A DNA stretch of 64,000 nt, from the NCBI RefSeq assembly GCF_011752045.1, contig NZ_JAAKXW010000005.1, positions 124,001-188,000 on the forward strand. Reading direction: 5' to 3'. Of this stretch, positions 28,573-37,168 are shown one piece after another. The stretch is from Microbacterium hydrocarbonoxydans (GTDB taxonomy: Bacteria; Actinomycetota; Actinomycetes; Actinomycetales; Microbacteriaceae). Under the pieces are notes generated by a model. That model had not been told where the DNA came from. It saw only the letters and a program-made list of their open reading frames with translations, and did no database searches. A program made the position numbers and the translations under genes. The stretch's first letter is position 1, and each line of letters begins with the position of its first letter.

Positions 28573-31113
28573 ATGCGTCAACGTCGACCCCTGCTCGGCC
28601 TGCTGGCCGCCGCGATCCTGATACCCCTCACCGGGATCGTGGCGTCCAACGCCCAGGCCGCTCCCGTCACCCTTCGCGACCCCATCAAGCGCGAGATCGC
28701 CATGGAGATCATGATCTCGGCGGAGAACTCGGACCTCACCTGGTACGACGAGTACGACTACATCGAGGAGATCCCCGATCACCGGGGATACACGGCCGGC
28801 ATCGTCGGCTTCACGTCGGGCACCGGCGACATGCTCGAGCTCGTCGAGTACTACACGAGCAAGGTGCCGAACAACAACCTCGCCAAGTGGATCGACGAAC
28901 TGCGTCAGGTGAACGGCACGGACGACGTCGCCCCCCTCGGCCCGGCATTCATGGCGGACTGGGCGGCGGAGGGCCTGAACCAGCCGCGATTCCAGCAGGC
29001 GCAGCGCGACCTCGTGAACCGGATGTACTTCAACGTCGCGGTCGACCAGGCCATCGCCGACGGGCTGGGTCCGCTCGGACAGTTCGCCTACTTCGACGCC
29101 AACGTGATGCACGGGGAGTCAGGCCTCGACGAGATCCGTGCGAAGACCATCGCCAGGGCGAAGACGCCGGCGGCCGGCGGCAGCGAGACGGCCTACCTGC
29201 AGGCGTGGATGGACGTCCGTCACCAGGTGATGAAGGACGGCGGACCGGAGTGGGACGACACCAGCCGCGTCGACACCGCTCAGCGGCTCTTCCTCAACGC
29301 CGGCAACCTCAACCTCGACCCGCCGCTGAACTGGACCATGTACGGGGAGGCGTTCTCGATCGCGAGCAACCCCACTCCGATGTGGCCCGCCGACATCTCC
29401 TACGAGGACCCCGGCACCCCGACGACCGGCACCCTGATCTCCAAGAACAAGCCGGTCATGGCATCCTCCGTCGAGGGTGCGGGCTTCGAGGCGGCCAAGG
29501 CTGTCGACGGCAACGCCACCACCCGCTGGGCGAGCGCCGAGGGCGTCGACCCGCAGTGGGTCCGCGTCGACCTCGGTGCGGGCTCCAAGGTGGACAAGGT
29601 GGTCCTCAAGTGGGAGGCCGCCTACGCCTCGAAGTACCGCATCGAGACCTCGAACGACGGCACCACCTGGACGCAGCTGAGAGCCGAGACGGCGGGCAAC
29701 GGCGGCACTGACGAGCACGCGAACCTCAACGGCACCGGCCGCTACCTGCGCGTCTACGGCACCGCCCGGGGAACCGCGTACGGATACTCGCTCTTCGAGC
29801 TCGAGGTGTACGGCACGGCCGGCACCACGACCACCCCGACCCCGACGCCCACCCCGACCCCCACGACCCCGGCGGCCGTGCTCATCTCCAGCGGCAAGCC
29901 GACGGCGACCTCCTCGGTCGAGGCAGCGGGCTTCGAGGGCGGTAAGGCCGTCGACGGCAGTGCCACCAGCCGCTGGGCGAGCGTGGAGGGCGTCGACCCG
30001 CAGTGGATCCGCGTCGACCTCGGCGCGGGCGCCACGGTGTCGAAGGTCGTGCTCAAGTGGGAGGCGGCGTACGCGTCGAAGTACCGCGTCGAGATGTCCG
30101 CCGACGGCACCAGCTGGACCACGCTCGCCACCGAGGCGGCCGGCAACGGCGGCACCGACGAGTTCACAGGCCTGAACGGCAGCGGACGCTACCTGCGGAT
30201 CTACGGCACGGCCCGCGGCACGGCTTACGGCTACTCGCTGTTCGAGGTGGAGGCCTACGGCACCGCAGGCACGGGGAACCCCAACCCCGGCACGTCGTTC
30301 ACGGTGGTCGGCGCCGGCGACATCGCCGGCGAGGGATGCTCCTCGCCGAGCCCGACCTGCCAGCACTTCGCCACGGCCGACCGTGCCGCCGCGATCGACC
30401 CGGCGTTCTACATCACCATGGGCGACATGGCGTACGACGACGGCCACATCGAGGACTTCATGAACAACTACGACAAGTCCTGGGGCCGCTTCAAGGACAA
30501 GACCAACCCGGTGCCCGGCAACCACGAGTCGTACGACACCGACTACGACGAGGAGACCGGCTTCGGAGACGAGGCGGCGTACCGTCAGTACTTCGGCTCC
30601 CGCGCCACCCCGCAGGGCAAGATGTGGTACAGCTACGACTACGGCAACTGGCACTTCATCGCCCTGAACTCCAACCGCTTCGACGAGCAGGAGCAGATCG
30701 ACTGGCTCACCGCCGATCTGGCCGCGAACACCAAGCAGTGCGTCGTCGCGTACTACCACCACCCCGCGTACAGCTCCGGCGATCACGGCAACGCCGCGCT
30801 CGCCAAGCCGGTCTGGCAGAAGCTCGCGAATGCGAACGTCGAGCTGGTGCTCAACGGCCACGACCACCTGTACGAGCGCTTCAACCCGCAGAACGCGTCG
30901 GGCGCCGCCTCGGCTTCCGGCACGGTCGAGATCATCGGCGGCCTGGGCGGCGTGAACCAGACCGGCCTGGGTAACGTGAAGCCGAACAGCGCCAAGCGGA
31001 TCACCGACAAGTACGGCGTCGTCCAGCTGGACTTCACGGACAGCGCGGTGACCACGAAGTTCGTCTCGGTCGACAACGCGGTGCTCGACACCAGCACGAT
31101 CACCTGCCACTGA
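28573..31113 (+). CDS. secreted GH46 chitosanase - CBM32 - CBM32 - metallophosphoesterase fusion
   Basis: An 846-residue exported protein with four modules. Signal peptide 1-30 (ending SNAQAA). GH46 chitosanase about 31-265, close to the Streptomyces N174 enzyme, with the general acid Glu51 in ISAENSDLTWYDEY and Asp69 in EIPDHRGYTAGIVGFTSGTG. Two F5/8-type C (CBM32-like) sugar-binding modules at about 286-415 and 436-563, joined by a Thr-Pro linker at 419-434; they are near-duplicates of one another. A calcineurin-like metallophosphoesterase about 575-846, with D583, GD at 617-618, GNHE at 649-652, HH at 729-730 and GHDH at 762-765. Each catalytic set looks complete. It likely cleaves chitosan and a phosphate ester outside the cell. 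GGAGGA precedes the ATG. Confidence 0.93.
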   Translation: MRQRRPLLGLLAAAILIPLTGIVASNAQAAPVTLRDPIKREIAMEIMISAENSDLTWYDEYDYIEEIPDHRGYTAGIVGFTSGTGDMLELVEYYTSKVPNNNLAKWIDELRQVNGTDDVAPLGPAFMADWAAEGLNQPRFQQAQRDLVNRMYFNVAVDQAIADGLGPLGQFAYFDANVMHGESGLDEIRAKTIARAKTPAAGGSETAYLQAWMDVRHQVMKDGGPEWDDTSRVDTAQRLFLNAGNLNLDPPLNWTMYGEAFSIASNPTPMWPADISYEDPGTPTTGTLISKNKPVMASSVEGAGFEAAKAVDGNATTRWASAEGVDPQWVRVDLGAGSKVDKVVLKWEAAYASKYRIETSNDGTTWTQLRAETAGNGGTDEHANLNGTGRYLRVYGTARGTAYGYSLFELEVYGTAGTTTTPTPTPTPTPTTPAAVLISSGKPTATSSVEAAGFEGGKAVDGSATSRWASVEGVDPQWIRVDLGAGATVSKVVLKWEAAYASKYRVEMSADGTSWTTLATEAAGNGGTDEFTGLNGSGRYLRIYGTARGTAYGYSLFEVEAYGTAGTGNPNPGTSFTVVGAGDIAGEGCSSPSPTCQHFATADRAAAIDPAFYITMGDMAYDDGHIEDFMNNYDKSWGRFKDKTNPVPGNHESYDTDYDEETGFGDEAAYRQYFGSRATPQGKMWYSYDYGNWHFIALNSNRFDEQEQIDWLTADLAANTKQCVVAYYHHPAYSSGDHGNAALAKPVWQKLANANVELVLNGHDHLYERFNPQNASGAASASGTVEIIGGLGGVNQTGLGNVKPNSAKRITDKYGVVQLDFTDSAVTTKFVSVDNAVLDTSTITCH

Positions 31114-31117
31114 CGAC

Positions 31118-32410
31118 ATGTACCTCGCCGGCAGCAAGACGCGGCAGGACGAGGGCGGCTCGGCGGTCCACGCCTCTTCGGATTCGAAGGGGGTGGGCCG
31201 CCGGGCGGCCGGCGTCGGCAGCACCGCGATAGCCCTCGGAGTCGTCAGCCTCCTCACCGACCTCTCCTCGGAGATGGTCACGGCGGTCCTCCCGCTGTAC
31301 CTCGTCGTGGGCCTGGGCATGTCGCCGCTGGCCTTCGGCTTCCTCGACGGCCTCTACAACGGCGTCACCGCCTTCGTCCGCCTTCTCGGCGGGCACGTCG
31401 CCGACCGATGGTCGCGGCACAAGCTCGTGGCGGGCATCGGCTACGGCCTCTCCGCGGTCTGCAAGCCGTTCCTCCTGCTCTCCGGAGCCTCGACGACGGC
31501 GCTCTCGGCCACACTCGCCGTCGACCGCATCGGCAAGGGCATCCGCACGGCCCCGCGCGACGCGCTGATCTCGCTTTCCGTGGACGACGCCCACCAGGGA
31601 CGGGCGTTCGGCGTGCACCGGGCGATGGACACGGCGGGCGCGCTCCTGGGGCCGCTGGCAGCGTTCGCGCTGCTGTGGATGATGACGGATGCCTTCGACG
31701 CCGTGTTCATGGTCAGCTTCTGCGTCGCGACCCTGGGCGTGCTCGTCCTCATCGCCTTCGTACCCGGCGCCAAGACGGCACCGGCGGGTGCTCCGCGGCC
31801 CACGCTGCGCGAGACCCTCGGGATCCTGGCTGAGCCGCGCTTCCGCCGGCTCCTGATCGCGGCCACGATCCTCGGGCTCGTCACCGTCGGCGACGGGTTC
31901 CTCTATCTCGGCCTGCAGGAGCGCCTGCAGCTGGACGCCGCGTTCTTCCCTCTCCTGCCGCTCGGCAGCGCCCTCGTCTACCTCGCTCTCGCGGTGCCGA
32001 TGGGTCGCCTGGCCGACCGGATCGGGCGGCGGCTGCCGTTCCTGCTCGGAAACCTCGCTCTGGTGGGCGCCTACTCGACCCTGCTGCTGCCGTTCGAGGG
32101 GCCCGTGCTGCTCGTGCTTCTGCTCGCGCTCCTCGGCGTCTTCTACGCCGCGACGGACGGGGTGCTGATGGCGCTCGCCGGCCCCGGCATCCCCCGCGAG
32201 CGCCGCGCGGGCGGGCTGGCGCTGCTGCAGACAGGACAGGCCACCGGCCGGCTCTTCGCCGCCGTCCTCTTCGGGGCGGCCTGGACCCTCTGGGGCGTGA
32301 CCGCGGCGTTCGCCGTGGCTGCCGCGCTCCTGCTCGCCGTCGTCGCCGTCGCCGCGGTGCTGATCCGGCCGGAGTCCGGGGCCGCTCCGGCGCAGGCGGG
32401 GGATGCATGA
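31118..32410 (+). CDS. MFS transporter
   Basis: A 430-residue major facilitator with about 11-12 hydrophobic segments. The loop 2-3 signature is GGHVADRWSRHK, and DRIGKGIRTAPRDALI in the following loop marks a distinct bacterial MFS branch of unknown substrate. A second loop copy is GRLADRIGRR. Starts 4 bp after the chitosanase fusion stop and overlaps the next gene by ATGA, so it belongs to that operon. Uptake of a product of the fusion enzyme, or export, are both possible. Confidence 0.9.
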   Translation: MYLAGSKTRQDEGGSAVHASSDSKGVGRRAAGVGSTAIALGVVSLLTDLSSEMVTAVLPLYLVVGLGMSPLAFGFLDGLYNGVTAFVRLLGGHVADRWSRHKLVAGIGYGLSAVCKPFLLLSGASTTALSATLAVDRIGKGIRTAPRDALISLSVDDAHQGRAFGVHRAMDTAGALLGPLAAFALLWMMTDAFDAVFMVSFCVATLGVLVLIAFVPGAKTAPAGAPRPTLRETLGILAEPRFRRLLIAATILGLVTVGDGFLYLGLQERLQLDAAFFPLLPLGSALVYLALAVPMGRLADRIGRRLPFLLGNLALVGAYSTLLLPFEGPVLLVLLLALLGVFYAATDGVLMALAGPGIPRERRAGGLALLQTGQATGRLFAAVLFGAAWTLWGVTAAFAVAAALLLAVVAVAAVLIRPESGAAPAQAGDA

Positions 32411-33450
32411 GCGTCGATCAGGATGCGGCGGTCGCCGAGGCCGTCGGTGAGGAGGCGGCACCGGCTTCGCTCCGCCGGAGGCTGCTCCTCGTCGGCGTCG
32501 GCGCCGTGCTGCTCGCCGCCGTCGGCGTCGGCTACTCCGTGTACGCGAGCTCGCGCGTCTCGGACAGCGCCCATGCGTCCGGTGATGCGGCCCCCGCGCG
32601 AGATCCCGGGCTGTACCTGCGCGACGCCGACGGCTACGTCGTCGTCCAGGACGGCGGCGCCGTCGAGACCGGGGAGGGGGAGCCGGTGCCGGCGCGAGCC
32701 GGCACCGGCCTCGACTGCTTCCGCTTCTACGCGGCGGGCGGCACGGCGGTGTGCCTGCGCCCGCAGGGCGGGCTCAAGCCGATGACGACGACCGAGATCC
32801 TCGACGGGGACCTCCAGGTGCTGCAGAGCTTCGAGTTCGACGGCGTGCCCACCAGGGCGCGGGTGTCGCCCTCCGGGCGCATGATCGCGTGGACGGTGTT
32901 CGTCACCGGGGACAGCTACGCGTCGACGAACTTCTCGACGCGCACGGGGATGTACGACCTGGAGACCGGCTACCTCGTCGACAGCATCGAGGACCTCCAG
33001 CTCTACATCGACGGAGAGCGCATCCGCCGGCCCGACGTCAATTACTGGGGCGTCACCTTCGCAGAGGACGACAACACCTTCTACGCGACCGTCGCCACCG
33101 GCGGGAGGACGTACCTCGTCGAGGGGGACGTGGAGAAGTGGACCGCGCATGCGCTGCGCGAGAACCTCGAGTGCCCCTCGCTGTCGCCGGACGGCACCCG
33201 GCTGGCCTTCAAGAAGCGGGTGAACGGCGGCGTCGACGACCCGTGGCGGCTGCACGTGCTCGACCTCGCCACCATGCAGGAGCATCCGGTCGCCGAGGAT
33301 CGGAACATCGACGACCAGGCGGCGTGGCTCGACGACGGCACCCTGGCCTACGCGATCGGCGACGACGTCTGGTCCGTTCCCGCAGACGGCGGCGGCGAGC
33401 CGCGGCTGATCGCCCCGGACGCCTCCTCTCCGGCGATGGTGGGCGGCTGA
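32407..33450 (+). CDS. membrane-anchored TolB/WD40-like beta-propeller protein
   Basis: A 347-residue protein with one N-terminal membrane segment at about 22-45 (LLLVGVGAVLLAAVGVGYSV) and a soluble outer domain. The domain contains repeats typical of TolB/PD40 propellers: ARVSPSGRMIAWT, CPSLSPDGTRLAFKK, AAWLDDGTLAYAIGDDVWSV. No enzyme motif. Its ATG overlaps the MFS stop (ATGA). Possibly a sensor or scaffold on the outer face working with the transporter; this is inference. Confidence 0.82.
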   Translation: MSVDQDAAVAEAVGEEAAPASLRRRLLLVGVGAVLLAAVGVGYSVYASSRVSDSAHASGDAAPARDPGLYLRDADGYVVVQDGGAVETGEGEPVPARAGTGLDCFRFYAAGGTAVCLRPQGGLKPMTTTEILDGDLQVLQSFEFDGVPTRARVSPSGRMIAWTVFVTGDSYASTNFSTRTGMYDLETGYLVDSIEDLQLYIDGERIRRPDVNYWGVTFAEDDNTFYATVATGGRTYLVEGDVEKWTAHALRENLECPSLSPDGTRLAFKKRVNGGVDDPWRLHVLDLATMQEHPVAEDRNIDDQAAWLDDGTLAYAIGDDVWSVPADGGGEPRLIAPDASSPAMVGG

Positions 33451-33510
33451 GCGCAGACGCGTCCGGCGTTGCGACGGGGGAGTGCCGGAGTCCGGTCGTA
33501 CCGTGTACTC

Positions 33511-33663
33511 ATGGCACGGATGGGGGGACGGAACCTGGCGATCAGCTGGATCGCCGGCATCCTCTGCGCCGGCGTGATCGCCGGCCTGGTCTGGTTCGCG
33601 ATCCCGATCATGCCTGCGATGGCATCGTTCGTCGGAGACGGCCTGCGCGCCCTCCTTCCCTGA
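33511..33663 (+). CDS. small membrane protein
   Basis: A 50-residue protein starting MARMGGRNLAISWIAGILCA with one long hydrophobic helix (about 9-40) and a short polar end. In-frame codons extend upstream to 33469, but ATG 33511 directly precedes a basic, then hydrophobic, sequence. It follows the beta-propeller gene by 60 bp. No family recognised; coding status supported only by its clean membrane-protein pattern. Confidence 0.55.
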   Translation: MARMGGRNLAISWIAGILCAGVIAGLVWFAIPIMPAMASFVGDGLRALLP

Positions 33664-33785
33664 GGTGCCCGACACCGTCGCCGGCCCGGTCAGCGGGGTC
33701 GACGACACGTCGGCACGCCTCCGGCCGGGTGCCGCCGCCCGGCGGTACCCTCGCACTGCACACTTCCGACGAGAGGCGCACCCCC

Positions 33786-34811
33786 ATGAGTGACCCCGAG
33801 GTTCCCCAGCCCGAGAGGCCGAAGGACGTCGATGACGTCGTCGACAGTGCGAACGCCGGCCTCGACGCCGCGGCGGCGGCTGCCGCGGGCACGGACGCTC
33901 CGGTCTCCGACGCCGATGTGACGGATGCGGACTCCGCAGACGCCGAAGCTCCCGCCGCCGACGCCGAGGCAGCGGCGAGCACCGCCCCGGCCGCTGCCGA
34001 CGTCGACCCCGACCTGGCCGCCTTCGAGGAGGCCGAGAAGGCGCACCCCGGCACGTTCTCGACCCCCGAGCTCAACGCCATGGCGGATGCCGACGACGAG
34101 CCGACGTCCGTCATCGACGCGCCCGCGGCCCACGAGGAGTCGGCGATGGCCGGCGCCGCCTACGCGGCGACCGCCGACGCTGACGCCGAGACCCGCATCG
34201 TGCCGTCCGAGCCGGTGCCGTCAGGGCCCATCGTCGCCCCGGTGCAGCAGCCGATCTTCGTCCAGGCCCCCGAGCCGCCGCGTGAGCGCGGCAACCGCGG
34301 CACGGCCGGCGGCATCGGACTTCTGGCGACCCTCGCCTTCGCGGTCCTGTTCCTCGGCGCGATCCTCGGACTCGGAGCGCTCGCGGGTGAGGTCACCGGC
34401 GAGAACATCGCCGAGGCCGCCCTCGCGCCGCTGACGACCTGGGGCTTCTGGACGCCCGTCGTCGTCTTCTTCCTCGGCTTCTGGCTGCTCGGCGCGTTCA
34501 TCAACCGCGGGCGCTGGGGACTCTGGGTCGTCTTCGGCATCATCGTCGGCGTCATCGCCTTCGGCGGCTACATCCTCGGTCAGCTGTTCGAGGCGCCGTT
34601 CTGGCTGCTCACCGCCTCCGAGGGGGCCGAGCTCGTCGGCTCGGTGCTGCTGCACCCGCTGGCCATCGCGGCCTTCGTCTTCGGCCGTGAGCTGACCATC
34701 TGGTTCGGCGCCTGGGTCTCCCGCAGCGGCGCCCGCAAGACCGAGCTGAACGCCGAGGCGCAGCGTGAGTACGAGCGCACCCTCGAGGCCGGCCCGACGC
34801 TGTCGAGGTAG
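33786..34811 (+). CDS. hypothetical membrane protein with Ala/Asp-rich disordered N-terminus
   Basis: A 341-residue protein in two parts. Residues 1-170 are acidic, Ala/Asp/Glu-rich and presumably disordered (it opens MSDPEVPQPERPKDVDDVV). Residues about 175-310 contain four hydrophobic segments, including GLLATLAFAVLFLGAILGLG and GLWVVFGIIVGVIAFGGYIL. ATG 33786 lies 8 bases after GAGAGG. No enzymatic motif; the low-complexity part explains why the frame is also open far upstream. A strong hairpin follows the stop. Confidence 0.85.
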   Translation: MSDPEVPQPERPKDVDDVVDSANAGLDAAAAAAAGTDAPVSDADVTDADSADAEAPAADAEAAASTAPAAADVDPDLAAFEEAEKAHPGTFSTPELNAMADADDEPTSVIDAPAAHEESAMAGAAYAATADADAETRIVPSEPVPSGPIVAPVQQPIFVQAPEPPRERGNRGTAGGIGLLATLAFAVLFLGAILGLGALAGEVTGENIAEAALAPLTTWGFWTPVVVFFLGFWLLGAFINRGRWGLWVVFGIIVGVIAFGGYILGQLFEAPFWLLTASEGAELVGSVLLHPLAIAAFVFGRELTIWFGAWVSRSGARKTELNAEAQREYERTLEAGPTLSR

Positions 34812-34831
34812 TCACGGACACCACCACGCCG

Positions 34832-34861
34832 AACCCCCGCGGGCCCGAGCCCGCGGGGGTT
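34832..34861 (+). terminator. hairpin terminator
   Basis: Perfect 12-bp stem AACCCCCGCGGG with complement at 34850-34861 and a 6-nt loop, 21 bp after the preceding stop. It ends only 18 bp before the next gene's start. Confidence 0.7.
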
Positions 34862-34879
34862 CCGGCTGTCCTGGCGCTG

Positions 34880-35311
34880 GTGCTCGCCACGGTCTCCTTC
34901 TTCGCGCTCGCGATCTTCGGGCTCGGCGCCCTCAGCGTCGCGACCGGCACCGACATCATCTCGGTGCCCGGTCTCGGCCAGGTCCCCGGCGCGGCCGGGA
35001 TGCTCGCTGCTCTCGCGGGCTTCGCCCTCATGCTCTGGTCCTCCGTGCGCCGCCCGCATCCGTCGTTCCTGGCCGTGCCGGCGGCGGCGCTGGTGACGGC
35101 CCTCGCCCATCTGGTGGCGGTGTGGAGCGGCGTGCTCTTCGGCACCGGCGACGTCATCGTCTCCACGGTCGTCGCCGGAGACCTGGTGCGCGGGGGAGCG
35201 AGCGCGGTGCTGCTGCTGGTCGCCGCCGTCGCCGCGTGGGGCGGCATCGCTCTGCGGCGGACCAGGGCGCAGCATCCGCGCTGGCCGTGGGAGCGCGAAG
35301 AGGAGGAGTGA
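34880..35311 (+). CDS. hypothetical four-helix membrane protein
   Basis: A 143-residue protein with four hydrophobic segments (VSFFALAIFGLGALSV, GMLAALAGFALMLW, LVTALAHLVAVWSGVLF, VLLLVAAVAAWGGIAL) and an acidic Trp/Arg tail. GTG 34880 is the first standard start in frame, but the first helix then begins almost at residue 1. The same frame is open back to 34811 (GTC-ACG-GAC), across the preceding hairpin, and could encode a longer N-terminus only from a non-standard start. No function recognised. Confidence 0.7.
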   Translation: MLATVSFFALAIFGLGALSVATGTDIISVPGLGQVPGAAGMLAALAGFALMLWSSVRRPHPSFLAVPAAALVTALAHLVAVWSGVLFGTGDVIVSTVVAGDLVRGGASAVLLLVAAVAAWGGIALRRTRAQHPRWPWEREEEE

Positions 35312-35376
35312 CGCCTTCCCGTCGTGTCACGCGGGAAATCGGTGTCGACACGCCCGGCGCGCCGTACGCTGGAGGG

Positions 35377-36024
35377 GTGGAGCGCTCACTGGAGACGCAG
35401 GTCGCCCAGGCCGTCGAGGCCTGGCTGCGCTGGGTGCCGCGCTGGGAGCCGGCCACCCACCGCGGTCGCGTCGCGCCCTGCCGCCGCTGCCTGGGCTCGC
35501 CCATCCTCTCCGCCGCGGGCATCGGGTCGAACACGCCGCACGGCGTGCAGCACGGGCTGTCCACCCGGATCAAGACGATCGTCGACCACGCCGTCGCCGA
35601 GTACACCGCCAGGAACCTGCCGATGCTGCAGCGGGAGCTCGACCAGCAGGCCGCCCGCAACCGGGCCCGCAGCTACCGTCCCGCCGAGGATCTCGACCCG
35701 GAGTTCGACGGGATGCCGCTCGATCCCGAGCCGGTGCCCGGCGCGCCGTTCCTGTTCACGATCGCGGGCCTCGCGGACGATGCCGCGGCCGAGCTGCCGC
35801 CGCTGCCCCCGCTCAGCGATGACGCGAAGGCGGCGCTGCGGCAGGAGGTCGCGCTCGCCGACGAGTACGCGAACATGGTGGGCAGGGAGATCTGCGGCAT
35901 CCTGCTGCGTCACCGCCTCTACATCCAGGCCGCGATCTCGCAGCACGTCGAGCCGCAGATCGAGGCGATGCTGGCGGAGCTGACCCAGTCGCTGGACTCG
36001 CCGTTCGACCCCGATCTGCCGTGA
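35377..36024 (+). CDS. conserved hypothetical protein
   Basis: A 215-residue cytosolic protein of no recognised function. The N-terminal part has Trp-rich WLRWVPRWEPATHRG and a CRRC pair that could bind metal; the centre is Pro/Asp-rich; the C-terminus is helical (GREICGILLRHRLYIQAAIS). GTG 35377 follows GGAGGG closely (CTGGAGGGGTGG), an unusually short spacing. It precedes the str operon but ends before that operon's promoter. Confidence 0.72.
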   Translation: MERSLETQVAQAVEAWLRWVPRWEPATHRGRVAPCRRCLGSPILSAAGIGSNTPHGVQHGLSTRIKTIVDHAVAEYTARNLPMLQRELDQQAARNRARSYRPAEDLDPEFDGMPLDPEPVPGAPFLFTIAGLADDAAAELPPLPPLSDDAKAALRQEVALADEYANMVGREICGILLRHRLYIQAAISQHVEPQIEAMLAELTQSLDSPFDPDLP

Positions 36025-36045
36025 CGGCGGCGGTTCCGGGCTCAT

Positions 36046-36074
36046 TTGACCGCCACGTTACGCGGCATTACACT
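36046..36074 (+). promoter_or_regulatory. str operon promoter
   Basis: TTGACC (36046-36051), N17, TACACT (36069-36074): a near-consensus sigma-A promoter 166 bp upstream of rpsL. The long leader that follows is usual for ribosomal operons. Confidence 0.75.
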
Positions 36075-36239
36075 TGACCAGGTGTGTGCACGTCTTGACG
36101 TGCGCACTGGGCGTCGGCACCTTGCCGGTCCGCCCCCACGGCATACCCACCACCACAAAGCACGCCGGTTCCGTCGTGCCGGTGGGTCATGATGTGAAAT
36201 CCATCACGCTGTCACCGTGCAGCACTATGAGGAGAGAAC

Positions 36240-36608
36240 GTGCCAACCATTCAGCAGTTGGTTCGCAAGGGTCGCTCGCCCAAGGTCTCGAAGACCAAGG
36301 CGCCCGCCCTGAAGTCGAACCCGCAGCAGGCCGGGGTCTGCACCCGCGTCTACACCACCACCCCGAAGAAGCCGAACTCGGCGATGCGCAAGGTCGCCCG
36401 TGTGAAGCTCCGCAACGGCACCGAGGTCACCGCCTACATCCCCGGTGAGGGCCACAACCTGCAGGAGCACTCGCTGGTGCTCGTGCGCGGTGGTCGTGTC
36501 AAGGACCTCCCCGGTGTCCGCTACAAGATCGTCCGTGGCGCCCTGGACACCCAGGCCGTCAAGAACCGTAAGCAGGCTCGCAGCCGCTACGGCGCGAAGA
36601 AGGGCTGA
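36240..36608 (+). CDS. rpsL: 30S ribosomal protein S12
   Basis: 122 residues, full length. It guards decoding accuracy in the ribosomal A site. K43 and K88, the usual streptomycin-resistance positions, and P91 are wild type ([21 protein letters not shown]). GTG start at 36240 with GGAGAG upstream. First gene of rpsL-rpsG-fusA-tuf. Confidence 0.98.
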   Translation: MPTIQQLVRKGRSPKVSKTKAPALKSNPQQAGVCTRVYTTTPKKPNSAMRKVARVKLRNGTEVTAYIPGEGHNLQEHSLVLVRGGRVKDLPGVRYKIVRGALDTQAVKNRKQARSRYGAKKG

Positions 36609-36613
36609 GTCCA

Positions 36614-37084
36614 ATGCCTCGTAAGGGTCCCGCCCCCAAGCGTCCCGTCGTCAACGACCCGGTCTACGGCGCTCCGATCGTCAGCCAGCTGGTCAACAAG
36701 ATCCTGGTCGACGGCAAGAAGTCGCTGGCCGAGTCGATCGTCTACAACGCCCTCAAGGGCGTCGAGGCGAAGAACGGCCAGGATGCCGTCGCCACGCTGA
36801 AGAAGGCGCTCGACAACGTCCGTCCGACCCTCGAGGTCAAGAGCCGCCGCGTCGGTGGCTCGACCTACCAGGTTCCGGTCGAGGTCAAGCCGCACCGCGC
36901 GAACACCCTCGCGCTGCGCTGGCTCGTGAGCTACGCCAAGGGTCGTCGTGAGAAGACGATGACCGAGCGTCTGCAGAACGAGATCCTGGACGCGTCGAAC
37001 GGCCTCGGTGCCGCGGTCAAGCGCCGCGAGGACACCCACAAGATGGCCGAGTCGAACCGCGCGTTCGCCCACTACCGCTGGTGA
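36614..37084 (+). CDS. rpsG: 30S ribosomal protein S7
   Basis: 156 residues, the usual length. Primary 16S rRNA 3'-domain binder that nucleates the small-subunit head. It opens [19 protein letters not shown] and ends AHYRW. Begins 5 bp after rpsL. A perfect 13-bp hairpin separates it from fusA. Confidence 0.98.
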   Translation: MPRKGPAPKRPVVNDPVYGAPIVSQLVNKILVDGKKSLAESIVYNALKGVEAKNGQDAVATLKKALDNVRPTLEVKSRRVGGSTYQVPVEVKPHRANTLALRWLVSYAKGRREKTMTERLQNEILDASNGLGAAVKRREDTHKMAESNRAFAHYRW

Positions 37085-37091
37085 CAGCTTC

Positions 37092-37122
37092 GCCCGCCCC
37101 CGGCCGATCGCCGGGGGCGGGC
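37092..37122 (+). terminator. intra-operon hairpin between rpsG and fusA
   Basis: Perfect stem GCCCGCCCCCGGC (37092-37104) with its complement (37110-37122), 5-nt loop, no T-tract, 7 bp after the rpsG stop. Probably an attenuator or processing site, since fusA starts 46 bp later and should be co-transcribed. Confidence 0.65.
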
Positions 37123-37168
37123 ACCCCCCTCTTCGCAGTACGACTGCCAGAAAGATAAGGACACTCCT

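Noticed and set aside
29829..29875. Tandem CCCCGACC/ACCCCGAC repeats resembling a microsatellite
   Set aside because: They encode the Thr-Pro linker between the two CBM32 modules.
29431..30265. Duplicated DNA as a possible mobile or recombinogenic repeat
   Set aside because: The two copies are in-frame CBM32 modules with diverged third codon positions, a normal domain duplication.
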